Origin: Zygnema cylindricum
Taxonomy: Eukaryota; Streptophyta; Zygnematophyceae; Zygnematales; Zygnemataceae
Length of the DNA: 64,000 nucleotides
Assembly (NCBI GenBank): GCA_037447655.1
Contig: JBBHKE010001948.1
Coordinates: forward strand, 98,158-162,157
Reading direction: 5' to 3'
This document shows positions 23,964-35,700 of this stretch, piece after piece. The notes under the pieces are model-generated. The model saw nothing but the letters and a program-made list of their open reading frames with translations. It had not been told where the DNA came from and did not search any database. The stretch's first letter is position 1. The number at the start of each line of letters is the position of its first letter. The position numbers and the translations under genes are program-made.

Positions 23964-25663
23964 AGCCGTTGACCGCCATTGTTTTGATGTATGGACCATT
24001 CAATCTATCTATTTTTTTGGTGACGTGACTCGACACAATTTGGGTAGGCGAGCAGTGACAAGAGATATATTGTCATCTCAATTGTCTCAGAGAGATAATT
24101 GGTTAAGGTTTCTGGATTTTGCTTAGTTCTAGGGATAGGATAACTTATCCCTGCCGTTCATTTATTGGTAAGATGTAACAACCTCCGAGGAAATATGAGA
24201 AATCAAAGAAATGTCACAATTATATCATTTATTTCCCAATATTTATTCGTCAGCGATATTTGTCTCTACAGCAGCGATTTTCCGTGGAGGGGAAAGCTTT
24301 CTCTGGTTTGTATTGTGCCTTAATATTTTTTACATAAAATCGTTTATCAGAGAGAACTTGAATCCCAAAAATTTCGTGAAGAGAAGCTTCAATAATTAGA
24401 TGGGCTGGCGCAAATGCTCGTGTCAACAATGTTTGGAACTGAATGCTCAATCTTTAGTTTCCAAATCCCGTGGCACATTGTTCGACGCTGCGCGCCTCTA
24501 TATATTACTTTGTGTGATGTCCATGCAAGTGTCAAATGACACATGTCACGCCACATGTCATGTCATGACATGTGTCATGTCACATGCCATGTGTTATGTC
24601 ACATGCCATGTGTAGTGTTATGACATGGTATGTCATGCAAAGACGCACAAGGTGACGAGCTGTTGGTCAATCTCTTAATGTCTGAAAATAAATAATTTGA
24701 TGCATATGATGCACGAAAGAATCACTCTAGTATAAATTATGAATTAGCATCAACAACACTCGGCCTGGCGACACTTTTCAAGAAGTTGAATGGAGCGTTG
24801 GACGGATGTGGATTAATTGACTTAAAATTAGTCATAACTTTACCGTGGAAAACCGTGTTATTACAATCAATTTGAAATGGTCACAACCATCGATACCAAG
24901 ACTTAATTAAAAAAGGACAACGGTGGACCAAAGAGTACGTGGCAATAAAGAATGAAAGGCAAAAGTGAAACCGGGAAACTGAATGTGGGTGGAAAGCTAA
25001 AACAAAAAGTGTAAAGGAAACTAACACACAAGTAAAAGCAAGCCAAAAAAAAAACATTGAAAGGAACTAAAAAGCACAAAAACAATAACAAAACAAGACA
25101 CCCAAATCCAAAATTACCTAACCATCATAGCTAAATATCTCCTTGAAGCAACCCCGTACATCTCACAAACTCGGTGGAGCACGTCGAGGGGAGGGGATTA
25201 TGGATCACACTGTCAATCAAAAACAGAAATAGCATATCAAATTAGCCTGCACTTGCTGTATAGCCACATATATATGTTGACGGTAGAAGAAGTCAGGAAA
25301 GAAGTGGGGGGGCTCCCACGACTCTCCTCTTGAAAAAATATAGACCACGAGTACAGAGAAACTTATCCAAAGTTGAAACCTTCACACAAAAGGCAGGGTT
25401 TGAGAAAAGAATGTCACTAAAATACGATAGGTACCATCGAGCAAAAAAACATCAACCCACAGCGAAGATAAAGGCGTTGAGACAACAAAGTGAGTGGCGC
25501 TGACAACGGAAAGCCCACTCAGATTTGATTATTTGCAATAGAGACGAAGGAAAATCGCGCGAACCTGTTCTCACATGTTCAAACGTCGACTATGTGAACA
25601 CAGCAAATAGAGGCTGCACTATGGGAATACATCGAAATTGATAATTATATGTATGACCTACAG
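23964..25663. other. 3' flank of thioredoxin f and intergenic
   Basis: No convincing gene. Contains a palindromic ACATGTCATG-type cluster at about 24530-24640. Confidence 0.35.
24530..24640. repeat. Cluster of self-complementary ACATG/CATGT repeats
   Basis: Repeated CACATGTCATG, ATGACATGTG and related words, able to pair in several registers. Confidence 0.65.
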
Positions 25664-25665
25664 TA

Positions 25666-25864
25666 CACCGTGAATCGTTATTAGCCTTATGTACGCTATA
25701 TCGGCACCCCAAAATTTTGACATTGATACCTTAAATATAATAAACTACACTATTTAAGGATGTGGACCATAATCTGCCATGTCTCCTGGCACTAAATTAG
25801 AATGAATGACGCTAATTTTTTCTTTACACTAATAATTTCTATACGCTAATAACCATTCAAGGTG
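25666..25864. mobile_element. TA-flanked MITE
   Basis: Left end CACCGTGAATCGTTATTAG after TA; right end complementary (AATAACCATTCAAGGTG) followed by TA. About 199 bp, non-coding. Confidence 0.7.
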
Positions 25865-25870
25865 TAGCGT

Positions 25871-27665
25871 TGATGTTTTGCTACCGTTAGGCCCTTCAAC
25901 CAAAAATGGAATCGATAACACTATGTTTCTTTACGTTAATTCCTTAACAATATTAGCGATTCACGGTGTAGTTCTGTAGACGTTTACAACTGTCGCAAGT
26001 TTTGTATGCGTCTACAACCGTCACATCTCAAAGTAACGATTTCGTTTTCGCACATTGGAAACCTTTGAAAATTGTACGTACAAAATCTTTACTGAAATAC
26101 AAAGCTGCTACAGTACATCTCAAAGTTTCGGGTACATGTATTTGCGTTTCCAGCTTTTCTTTTGTGTGCACGGTTCGCGCACGCCAAGGTATGATATGTA
26201 CACACCAACCGACGACCCTTAGAGGTACAGTACTGAACCGAGCAATTTTCGCGCTACGGACAAACGATGAGAGCGGTGAGAGGATGCGGCGCACACGTCC
26301 ACGTCGCCCCCCTTTCATTCCGTTTTACGACGCGCCGCGTCGCACGGACGTCGTGTGTATAAATATGTTCAGGGTTTTATTCTCATTCGTATTTTTTTTT
26401 ATTAAAAAAAAAACACCACCACCCAAAAACCCTAAGGTTAAATGTAAGGTACCCGGGCGGTATCTTGCGATCGGTGAGAATACCGACTTTTTTGGGTGTA
26501 AAATACGACTCTCACCGCTCTCACCAACCCTGCCAACTCGCCAGAAACCTAGTCTGTACTCTGTACGGTTTATGCTTTGAAGGGGGGGGACAAATGGGAG
26601 TGTACTTCCCTTGTCGGCTTTTCTGACGAATTTGTACAGTAATGCCCGTAAAATACGACCAATGTATTTTTAGAGATTCCAACTATAACATGATCCATAA
26701 CAATTGTGTGGTTCACACTTGGAAAAAGGGGAAAACGATGTCACAAATTTTGGGATCCGTACGCCAAATTTCATAAAATGACAAAAATCGCGGCGGTGAC
26801 GGTTTGGACGGTCGGTTTCGACCGTTTTGGAGCGTAGCGGCGGACAAAAGATGCAGTTCTTTGCGTCAAAACTCGACAGCTGCGAAAACCAGACGGCAAC
26901 TGCCGTCCGCCATCGGACATCATGTTCGGAATACACTTTTTCGTTTTTGAAGAATTTAAAAAACGAAGCGCACGCACGTGAACCGTACACAAATTCATTC
27001 CCTCGCAAACTTATGAGCAAACTAGAGGACCAATCACATAAGAGAACATGTAATGTAAAAAAAAAAAACACCGATGGAAAAAAAGGGTCACCTTTTTCTA
27101 GTGTAGGGTATCGGGTAAATTCATATCGCGATAATTTTGATATTCGATATATCGAATATCGATCTAGCAGAATCCTCGAAATATCATACTGGGACCAACA
27201 TAAATTATCGCGATATATATCACGATATATAGTATTTTTAAAAAATTAATATTTTATATTTTTATATAAGGGTGAACTTCCATTAAAGGAAAAGTGGGGT
27301 TGTTTACTGGATGCCGTACGATTTCGTACATATTCGTACCATTTTTTTTTTGTCAAACGAAACATGACAAAACATGTCTACTATATGGCTTCAATATTAT
27401 AGGCGTAAGTATCGACCGTTGGATTTTTCACTTTTTTAGATTTGCGAAGCAATCGCGCACATCGTCCAGTTTGAAGAGACTCTCCTCGGCAAGGAGAGTT
27501 TCTTCAGACTGGTCGCGTACCATTGGTACACTTAAAAAGTAAAATAATAGTCGCGGGCGACCCGGTGCTTTGCCCTTTGGTTGCCAAAGGCCTGTGGTTT
27601 TTGTACACGCGGACCAATAGAAGCGTCACAATTTGTCGTAGGAGTTACACGTACCCCTTCACGTA
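25871..27665. other. Repeat-derived intergenic stretch
   Basis: Contains a solo right end of the TA-flanked MITE family (to 25968), TATCGCGATA-rich sequence near 27116-27250 resembling hAT MITE interiors, and poly-A/T tracts. A 192-codon ORF at 26002-26580 has no recognisable domain and looks fortuitous. Confidence 0.35.
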
Positions 27666-28413
27666 TCAATCCGTTTCCGGTAGTGTACGGATAGTGGCGT
27701 GATGTGACAGGATCGCACGCGCAAAAATGAAAAGTACTTTTTTTTCCAATTTCGTCCGTTTACATTTTGAGGGTTTTTTAGGGTTTTTGGATTTTTTAGG
27801 ACAGTTAAACCACTTTTCTTCCATTATGGATTTATAAGTGACAGACAAGAAACGCGATTTGATCGCGGTCTTAAAAGCTTCCCAATCAGCATTACCAAGA
27901 ATCAAATTAGACCTCCTCTGGGTGTAATACCGAATCTGAGCATCACCCTGAGCATCACCTTTCAGACATCTAACAGCAAAAGAAGTGTTATCATCACGAT
28001 CACAGTTTCTAGATTCCAAATAATACTCGATATGAAAAATCCAAGCATGTAACTCATCAACCTTCATACCATCAAATGATGGTGCTTCACTGATAGACAA
28101 TTTCAGATCTCTTATCTTCTTAGGTCTATCGTGATCATCTTCTCTAAAATTGGCATTCCTCTTACTACTCTCCCCCCTTTTGGTCATTAACATCATTTTT
28201 GGAGTGAATTAGATTAACTAGTTCATCCAATTTCTGATTTGAAACATTCCCATTTTCGTTAACATCTTTCAATTCCCTCTTCAATTCAGAAATTGTGTCA
28301 TCCACAACAGCAACGTTATTATTAAATCGTTTGACAAATTTCACAGTACGCTTATTCAAAACATTCAAAGCATTTTCAATTTCACGTTTCCATGCAGAAT
28401 TTGCCATTATCAC
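27666..28413 (-). pseudogene. Decayed retrotransposon gag
   Basis: Two overlapping minus-strand reading frames (28413-28165 and 28196-27666) look like one gag broken by a frameshift near 28165-28196. The first is a helical, coiled-coil-like N-terminal part. The second carries APSFDGMKVDELHAWIFHIE and the following region, typical of the plant Ty3-type retrotransposon gag domain. Similarity fades after about 27760, with no nucleocapsid knuckle, protease or reverse transcriptase before the element breaks off. Not functional as it stands. Confidence 0.75.
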
Positions 28414-29133
28414 ACAATGAAATCAAAGAATAAGAAAGATAGAATATAATTATCCAAAAGAGTTTGCAGCAGATTTGAAGTCCTCAGATTTCTCCAATCC
28501 AAGCCTTTCTTTCCTTAACAAATATTTTGAAATATATCAAAATATGAAAATGAAATGAACATTAAAAGTAAGTTAGTGAAAATTCAATTTTCCTAAACAT
28601 TGAAATAGAAAGGTAAAAATTTTCCCCACAAATTTTGCAACAACAAAATTGAAAGCTCTCAAAGGTAAAATCCCACCACCAATTTTGCAACAGCAAAATA
28701 AAAAGCAATCAAAGGTAAAAATTTAGGGTTTGAAAAGTTTTAAATCATTTTTGGACTCCTTTGCTCTTGAAGAAGTATAGTGCTCCACTTTCCTTCTCCA
28801 CCATTAGCAAATTTCCCATTTCCCACTACATCAGGATCTTTTGTTCTATAATCCTCACATCCTCACCCTTCATGGCTTCAAACCCTCCCTCTACATATGA
28901 ATCATTGCTAAGTGAAGGCAAGTTTGTTTGGCCTCTAGGTAATTGGAGTGAGTTTTAGCGGTGGCTACACTGCCCACCCCGCCTTAGTCCTTAGGACCTG
29001 AGCACGCCCCATATCTAACCAGCGGCCGCTGGCAGTGTGATCACTCAGTTTCCCTCCACCGACACAGGTTTGAGCACCCTCACCGGTTACGGCAGTCGAT
29101 ATTCGAGTGAGCAAACTTCTCCTTGGTTTCTAA

Positions 29134-29150
29134 CCAAAGCTTTGATACCA
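29134..29150 (-). other. Primer-binding site of the retrotransposon
   Basis: On the minus strand TGGTATCAAAGC closely matches the initiator-Met tRNA primer site (TGGTATCAGAGC). It sits 2 nt inside the presumed LTR end (minus-strand TATTACA at 29153-29159) and upstream of gag. Confidence 0.65.
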
Positions 29151-29152
29151 TA

Positions 29153-29640
29153 TGTAATAGGATCTCCTACCTTTCAGAAAATCCCATTACTACATCCAAT
29201 TTCAACCACATATTCCACACATTGGAAAATTACACATTCACATTGGAAAGCACTCACATAAAGAATTAAACTTTAAATTAGAAAAAGCTTCTGTCCACAT
29301 AACATTAGTTTGGTCTCTTGCCCTCGTGGCTCAACCCTTCTTATTAAAGTATTTCCATTGCTCTCCACTCTTAAATCATTCTATCTCTTAACTACTAAAA
29401 CACTACTTAGTTTGTAAGAGATTTCAGTGCAAAAATGCCATTACTCCAATTTGGTTTTAATCGCTCAGGACCAAGATCAGCCAGAATTTCCACAAACTTT
29501 TCCCAAAAGAAAAGATGTTTACTCTCCTATTAGACTTCACTATTTATCCATCATTGCCCTGGACTTCACTATTTATCCATCATCGCCCTGGACCAGCCAG
29601 GCCAGAGTCAACGCTTGTTGAACAGGTTTTTCCTTGGCCA
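29153..29640 (-). mobile_element. Probable 5' LTR of the decayed retrotransposon (outer edge uncertain)
   Basis: It starts (plus strand) with TGTAATAGG next to the primer-binding site. The outer end was not located because no second LTR is present in the window. A 29-bp tandem duplication lies inside at 29533-29590. Confidence 0.4.
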
Positions 29641-30507
29641 ATCATTGATTAGCAAGAACTTAGACTGACTAATGCAAAAACGTGCGAATTCTCTTACTAA
29701 CTACGTAGCATTTACCAACCAATCAAACGCTATGTTTCACTACATAACATTTATGTGCAAAAGCGCGCTCCAAACGAAACGCGACTTTGCATGAACGTGC
29801 GTCGCAAATTTCGCACGCTAAACTACCTACGAAATTCCATTAAGTGGAAGTGACGTTCCGTACTAAAAATTGTACGAAACGAACCATCGTGGGCACTAAA
29901 CGACCAAATGTTTCATTAGTACCTTATGAAACGTACACACGAAATTTCAGTACTAATTTGACCCTTAACCCGTTTCAATGATAGCCACTTGTTAGTTTGA
30001 CCTCGCGATGTCACCTTGTTTGTTTTTTGTTTTTTTTTTTTTTTTTCGTTTTTGGTTTCTTTTTTCCCTTTTTTTTCCAAATTTTTGTTTTAGCATTTTT
30101 TTTTTTTTTTTGGGATTTCACTTTTTTTTTTCGCGTTTTCACAATTCCACAAATTTTTTCCATAGTTGTAATTTATTTCGCGTATGTTGTCGTTTTTCCC
30201 ATTTTACCAATTTTGTATTTATTGAAGATGGAGAGTCAATAAAGAAGAAACAGAAAGTAAAAAGACAAAAAAATAAGGATACGGTAAAAAGGAACAATAA
30301 GATAAAAAGAAAAACTAGAAAGCTTGAAAGAGGTTTGTCGATAGGTTTCCTGTCTTCTTAAATTGATATTGTACAATTGAGGAAAGTATTTTGTTTTAGG
30401 AAAAGTAGAACTGAGAAGCCGCAATGGAGATTTTAAGATATGACTGATTATAGGTAAAACCAATGAAAATAGAACCAGTGTTGGTAAAAGGAATCAAGAT
30501 TCCTATA
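29641..30507. other. Intergenic, with a T-rich tract
   Basis: No gene seen. Long interrupted poly-T on the plus strand at about 30029-30130. Confidence 0.4.
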
Positions 30508-30724
30508 CACCGTGAATCGCTCTTAGTGTTAATAGAATTTTCGCCACTTAAACCATCTTTTCTCCGTACACACTTGTCCGATTTTCAGTTTGAGACCTCC
30601 AACCGGAAGCTGAGAATCCCACCTTTCAATCGCAATCGTCCGATCTACAATCCGACAAGTGTGTACGGAGAAAAGATATTTTAAGTGGTAAAAAATACAT
30701 TAACACTAATAGCCATTCACGGTG
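30508..30724. mobile_element. TA-flanked MITE, complete
   Basis: 217 bp with ends CACCGTGAATCG and complementary CATTCACGGTG, bordered by TA on each side. A second, internal inverted repeat pairs TTTCTCCGTACACACTTGTC with its near-complement near the right end. Confidence 0.8.
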
Positions 30725-31327
30725 TAGTTTCCGATAAGAATCTGCTACACTACCAAAGGTCTGTACAATCGACTAAAAAAGGTACACAAGGCTAAACAGT
30801 GTTAACTTTACGAGCTAGCGTTGTAAGACTTAAAAGAGAAAAGAGTGACATTATTTAGGCAAGGCTTCAATGTAGTTTCAATAGTTGCCCCTTTTTCACA
30901 AATTCGCAATTCCCCACACTGCCGTCCACGTTAATAGATGTGGATTTTACTTTTTGTTCGCATGTCCTCTTTTATCTCAACTTAAAAAAAAGTTGTGAGA
31001 CACATATAAAATAATATTTTGGGTTTTGTATGGTAAGGAGTGTAACAAACCATACAAGGCCCTTAATTACCTTTCAGTTTTTAGGATAATGCCAAACCTT
31101 GACATCAATCTTTTTGTAGAAAAAGTCAGTAAAGGCTCATAAAAAACAAACAATAGTTGAATCAATCTCTCATAAAAAGGCATGAGCTTGATTTTTTTTT
31201 ATATATACGTGAATGGCTCTGTCAGTTTTTCAAGATTTGTCTATTAGGGCGACCAGTAATTTTGTTCATTTTCATTATTGTTCCACTTGAACTTGATTGT
31301 TTTATTCTTTATTCACACTTGTTGCAG

Positions 31328-31626
31328 CTACGTTTGGGACAAAAGTGCATTTTGGTGTTATACCATGCTACGGAATACCGGTCACGTTAAAAAGAGGTGA
31401 CACTTGCAAAAGTTTGATTGACAAATACTTCACAGATGATCCTACTATCCCAATAAAACCTACAATGTTTATTACTTTGAATAAATACGCATGTACCACG
31501 AGGGCCCTGGAGAGTGTTCTTGCTGCTGCCGAAAAATCTGGTACAATTGCCGAAATTTGTACTTCAAAACAAAGAAAACTTGTATTACACATTAATTTTC
31601 GCTCGTTTTTGGTCCTTGGTAGGTGA
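31328..31626 (+). CDS. LysM-like exon (gene fragment)
   Basis: Open exon after a good acceptor (TTGTTGCAG at 31327), ending either at a stop at 31626 or at a donor at 31619 (GTAGGT). The core GIPVTLKRGDTCKSLIDKYF resembles the start of LysM domains, which bind chitin or related glycans and often contain GDTC. Cys residues in PCYG, GDTC, ACTT and EICT suggest an extracellular, disulfide-bonded protein. No partner exon was found on either side, so it may be a pseudogene or belong to a gene with very long introns. Recognition rests on one short motif. Confidence 0.35.
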
Positions 31627-32782
31627 ATAGGACTAAATTTTCTCTGAAAATGATTTTTTGGAAGTTAGTAACTCACTCAGCGCAAGGAAAAAGGTGTAGA
31701 ATAGTTCTTAAAATTGATTGACTATTGTCCCCACTCTTTCCCACAACATGCTTTATGTCCAAAAGGCCCGATATGTAAATGTTTACTTCGCATTAGGTAA
31801 CAGTCAAAAAAGTAAAACAAGTTAATGCCATTGTGTCGAGCTAATTCCATGACGTTTACAATTATATGGCAAAATGGTTTGGCACTATGTTCAATCGCGT
31901 TTTTTTTTTGGTAAGCATAATCACGATGAATTAACCTCTTTTGGTAATTTGGCCCTCTTACAAAATGATGATGGCAAAGGTGTATTTTTTAGTCATCAAG
32001 CATTGTGTACACACAAGCAAGTTTTAAATCTCCAAAAATGTTATACCTAAACTTTTAATGTCGAATTCACAAATACTGTGGACGAAATAATAGCAGCGAG
32101 AAAGAGGACTACAACGAAAAGATGGTAATGTACCTCTCATCTGAAGCGAAAAGGCTTAAGGTCTTTAAGCATGTACATCAGATAAGAATATCTTGGAAGA
32201 GACTTCGGACTTGTTCACCTCTTGGGCAAGTTGTATTCAAAATGTTGAAATGGGAACACAAAACAAACAAGATGTAAAACAGGTCCATACACAAGCAAAA
32301 CTTGATGACCTGGACAAATTAAGCCAATACATACGGAATTTTCTTGGTTAAAAACGCGAGTAGTTACACCCAATGAAGACAAAACCTTGAAGAAACTCTT
32401 TCATATCAGTGAGGTGTCTACGAGTATGCTGGAATACATGTAATTCCATACCATGCATACAACAAATGCCAAGTCAATAAGAATGCCAATAACTTTACTT
32501 GATCGCCAACTCGGTTATCACAGAAACTGCCGCTAACTACATCACAGAAAAAAAAAAAACACTTTTTACAGTTGCATATAAATGGACCATATCGAAGCAA
32601 ATTGTGTACGATTGTAGACCAGCACTGCTCTGCACAAATTGAATGATTAGTCCCCTTATGAATATCCGATTTCTTCAGAAATTACATTTTCATAGAGACA
32701 ACGAATTGGCCAAAAATGGGTATAAGTTGCCGCGTATAACAAATAACTCTCAATCATGTCAGTGAAATACCTTAACCAACTA
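31627..32782. other. Intergenic between the LysM-like exon and the DPE2 stop
   Basis: AT-rich, no gene seen. Should contain the 3' UTR of DPE2. Confidence 0.4.
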
Positions 32783-35700
32783 TTAGTGTTTCTCAGCAAC
32801 ACTGAGCGCAGCAAGCCTATCTTTGACTTGGTTCGAGACTTGAGTATTCTCGCTTAGTTGGAAATCACTAGGGAGGTCCGTCACCCTCGTCCGTCCACTT
32901 AATAAAAGAAGTTCCTGAATTGAGCTTATCAGTTCCATGTCTTTAATCAGTGTCTCCATGGGAACATGGACACCTGAAAAAACCATCCCAAGTCATGTAT
33001 CACTGTGAGAACTAGATACACGCAAGGACTAGGTACACAAATTTCAAGAATAAAAGTCCACACCCAATTTAGAGCAAGATAGCCAATCTGTACATAACTC
33101 TTGAAGGGGAAATGAGCGCAAAAGCCTTAATTATGATAATTAATGGTAAGCAGATAAGACGGAAGATCCATCACGGGAGAGAGTGAAACATACGGAAGCG
33201 CCAATAATGACGTGGATTGGTCGGGTCATTGATTGTTTCCTCATTCGCTGGCCTTTCACAGTACTCGTCTCGCAGTGCCATGAGATCCTGCAAACAATAG
33301 GTCCATTGAAAACATTTTTTGAGTCCTAGACGTTAAACAGCACAAATTAATGTATGACTAGCAACAGTACACCATGAATCGTTATTAGAGAAAAAAAAAA
33401 TTATCACAGGGTTTATGTAATTCTAAAATAGTTCTGAATGACGCAGCTGGTTTTGAAACGTTTAAAGAATTAGCTTTAAGAAAACAATTTGTATTTTTGA
33501 TGTAATTTTGTGGTCAGAGGGTACAAAAACGGGCAATGGATTAGTGTTATTAATGCTAATAACGATTCACGGAGTTACAACCCAAGTTACTTTGAGTTGT
33601 TACCATAGAGTTGTCCTGTTTCTCATCAACCATGCCATTGTTATTTAAACAGTGTTTCTCAACATCAACAACGCGTGGATAATGGAGGCACAAGGGTACT
33701 TATTGATAACAGAAACTCAGCCCGGTACTATTGGATCATATGAGCAAGGTTGCCACTAAAGTTCCCTGGTACCATTAACCACCAAGATGGAAATATGGAA
33801 GTCCAATCTCCTAAAGGACATGATGGTAGCCAGGTCAGAATAGGAACCCCACCTGCATCGGGATAATAGTCCACACACTCGGAGCCTCACAATGTTGTTG
33901 AATGATTGCCCGAGCCACATCTGGTGTGCATTTGTCTGGAGCTGAATCCCCATTATATCCGAGCATAGTGCGGAAAAATCGCAGTCTGCGACCGTCGTCC
34001 TCTTCCCACCATGCCCGCATAGTGGAGCAATCGTGGCAAGAAGGCGCACAGACCTGTATTGTCCAAAGCATAGTCCACAAGTCAAAAATGACATACACTA
34101 AAACAGCTGCATGAAACAACCATGTCTCCCAGGCTGCACCCATCCTGTGATGAACTTAAAGGAAAACTTGGGATTTCCAAATAAAATTGCAAGCTTTGCA
34201 GCTCAAGCAGCATGCATGTGTCTTGCTATATTGAAAACGAACATTGGCTGTGCTGAGCCAGTTCTAATCTACCTTCATTTCAATGCCAGACTAGAATAGC
34301 TGGTCGACTCCTGTCCATACCTTCTTCCCGTCCATCTGCCATCTTCAGCCTCTGCTATGTAACTACTTTTACTCGAATGTTTTCCATTTTGACTGAAGGA
34401 CCTTGTTCACTCCAATCGACGACACCAACACATTACATCATCACATTTGCATGGTCAGAAAAGTGAAGAGAGAACTAGTGTGGTAACACAGAGACATTAT
34501 ATGGGTTGCAGCAGCTTTTCAATGCTCAAGCTTTTCCAGATTACAACGACAACTGGTCTGCTGTATGTTGCTTAGTGTGTGCGGTTTTTTTTTGTCTCAA
34601 TCGTTTTTCCCTAGAAACAGCTTCCTATGCTAGTTGCAATGGCAAAGCTTCTCCCAGCTCTTGTCCGAAAGGCCGGCCAGTTGACACCTTGATCGCTGAT
34701 AGATTACGTAGGCCATCCAGCTATTCTACAGCTAACAGAGAGCCTAACATCTGATCACCTACAGTGGCACTCATTTGCAGCGCCATGGCAAATCACAAAG
34801 AAAAAACAAAGTTGAAAAATTCAACTAACGATTCACAAGTTGTTAGGGTCCATGCATACCGTCATGTATTCATATTCAGAAGGGTTAGCAAACTCCACAG
34901 CCCCAGCAGGCATTCGTTGAATGCGCAACCCCAAAAGTCCCAACTCGTTCAAGACCTGCGTTCCAAAAATCACATACAAATCTGTGTCACATCCTGCTTT
35001 CATAAAAAAGTTTGAACACCTTGCACAAGTTTGAAACAGGTGCTGTGATTGTGTACATTTTCTATCTTCATCACTTTTGAAGGTGTTCCAAAGAATAGTC
35101 CCTCACCATATAGATTCTCCAACTAGCATCAGGCAATAAAAAAAAAAGGACATCAAATCAGGTGAAAGACCACCACCAGGGAGCTACAGCTTACGCCACC
35201 ATTAGATTTACTGAAGTAATAACATTAAAGCAGATTTACTAGACTAAATTATGCTTTGCGACGTAACTTATTATTGGCCGCTTAACTAAATTGTGTTATG
35301 AACATCAATTTATGATGTTGGGTTAAAACAACACACACTCAAACTATAGTTACTACCTAGAATTGCGATGGGCAATGTACTTGCCACAATAGAAGGAAAA
35401 CATATAAAAGTGACACCTTGGATGTAAAGCAGAAATAAACCAGAATGTTTTTCGTTCAACATACCGGAGGTACACATGCCGGCACAAAGCCCAAATCCTC
35501 TCCACATGCAAGCATATCAGATGAATTCATGAGAACAGGCAGAGTCTTGAGAGCATTTTCCCTCCAAAGAGCTTCCTGGCGAACAAAATAGTAATCCTGG
35601 TAAAGTCTCTTAAGTACATCCTTGCTGAACACACACCGACACCAGGATGGATCCTTAAGTTAGACAGTATGCGCGGGAGTTGAAAGCATACAATACGAAT

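Noticed and set aside
26002-26580. 192-codon plus-strand ORF
   Set aside because: Lies in repeat-derived DNA with poly-A/T tracts; composition and lack of motifs suggest chance.
28761-28958. Plus-strand 65-codon ORF in the retrotransposon leader
   Set aside because: Opposite strand to gag, no motif, likely chance in AT-rich DNA.
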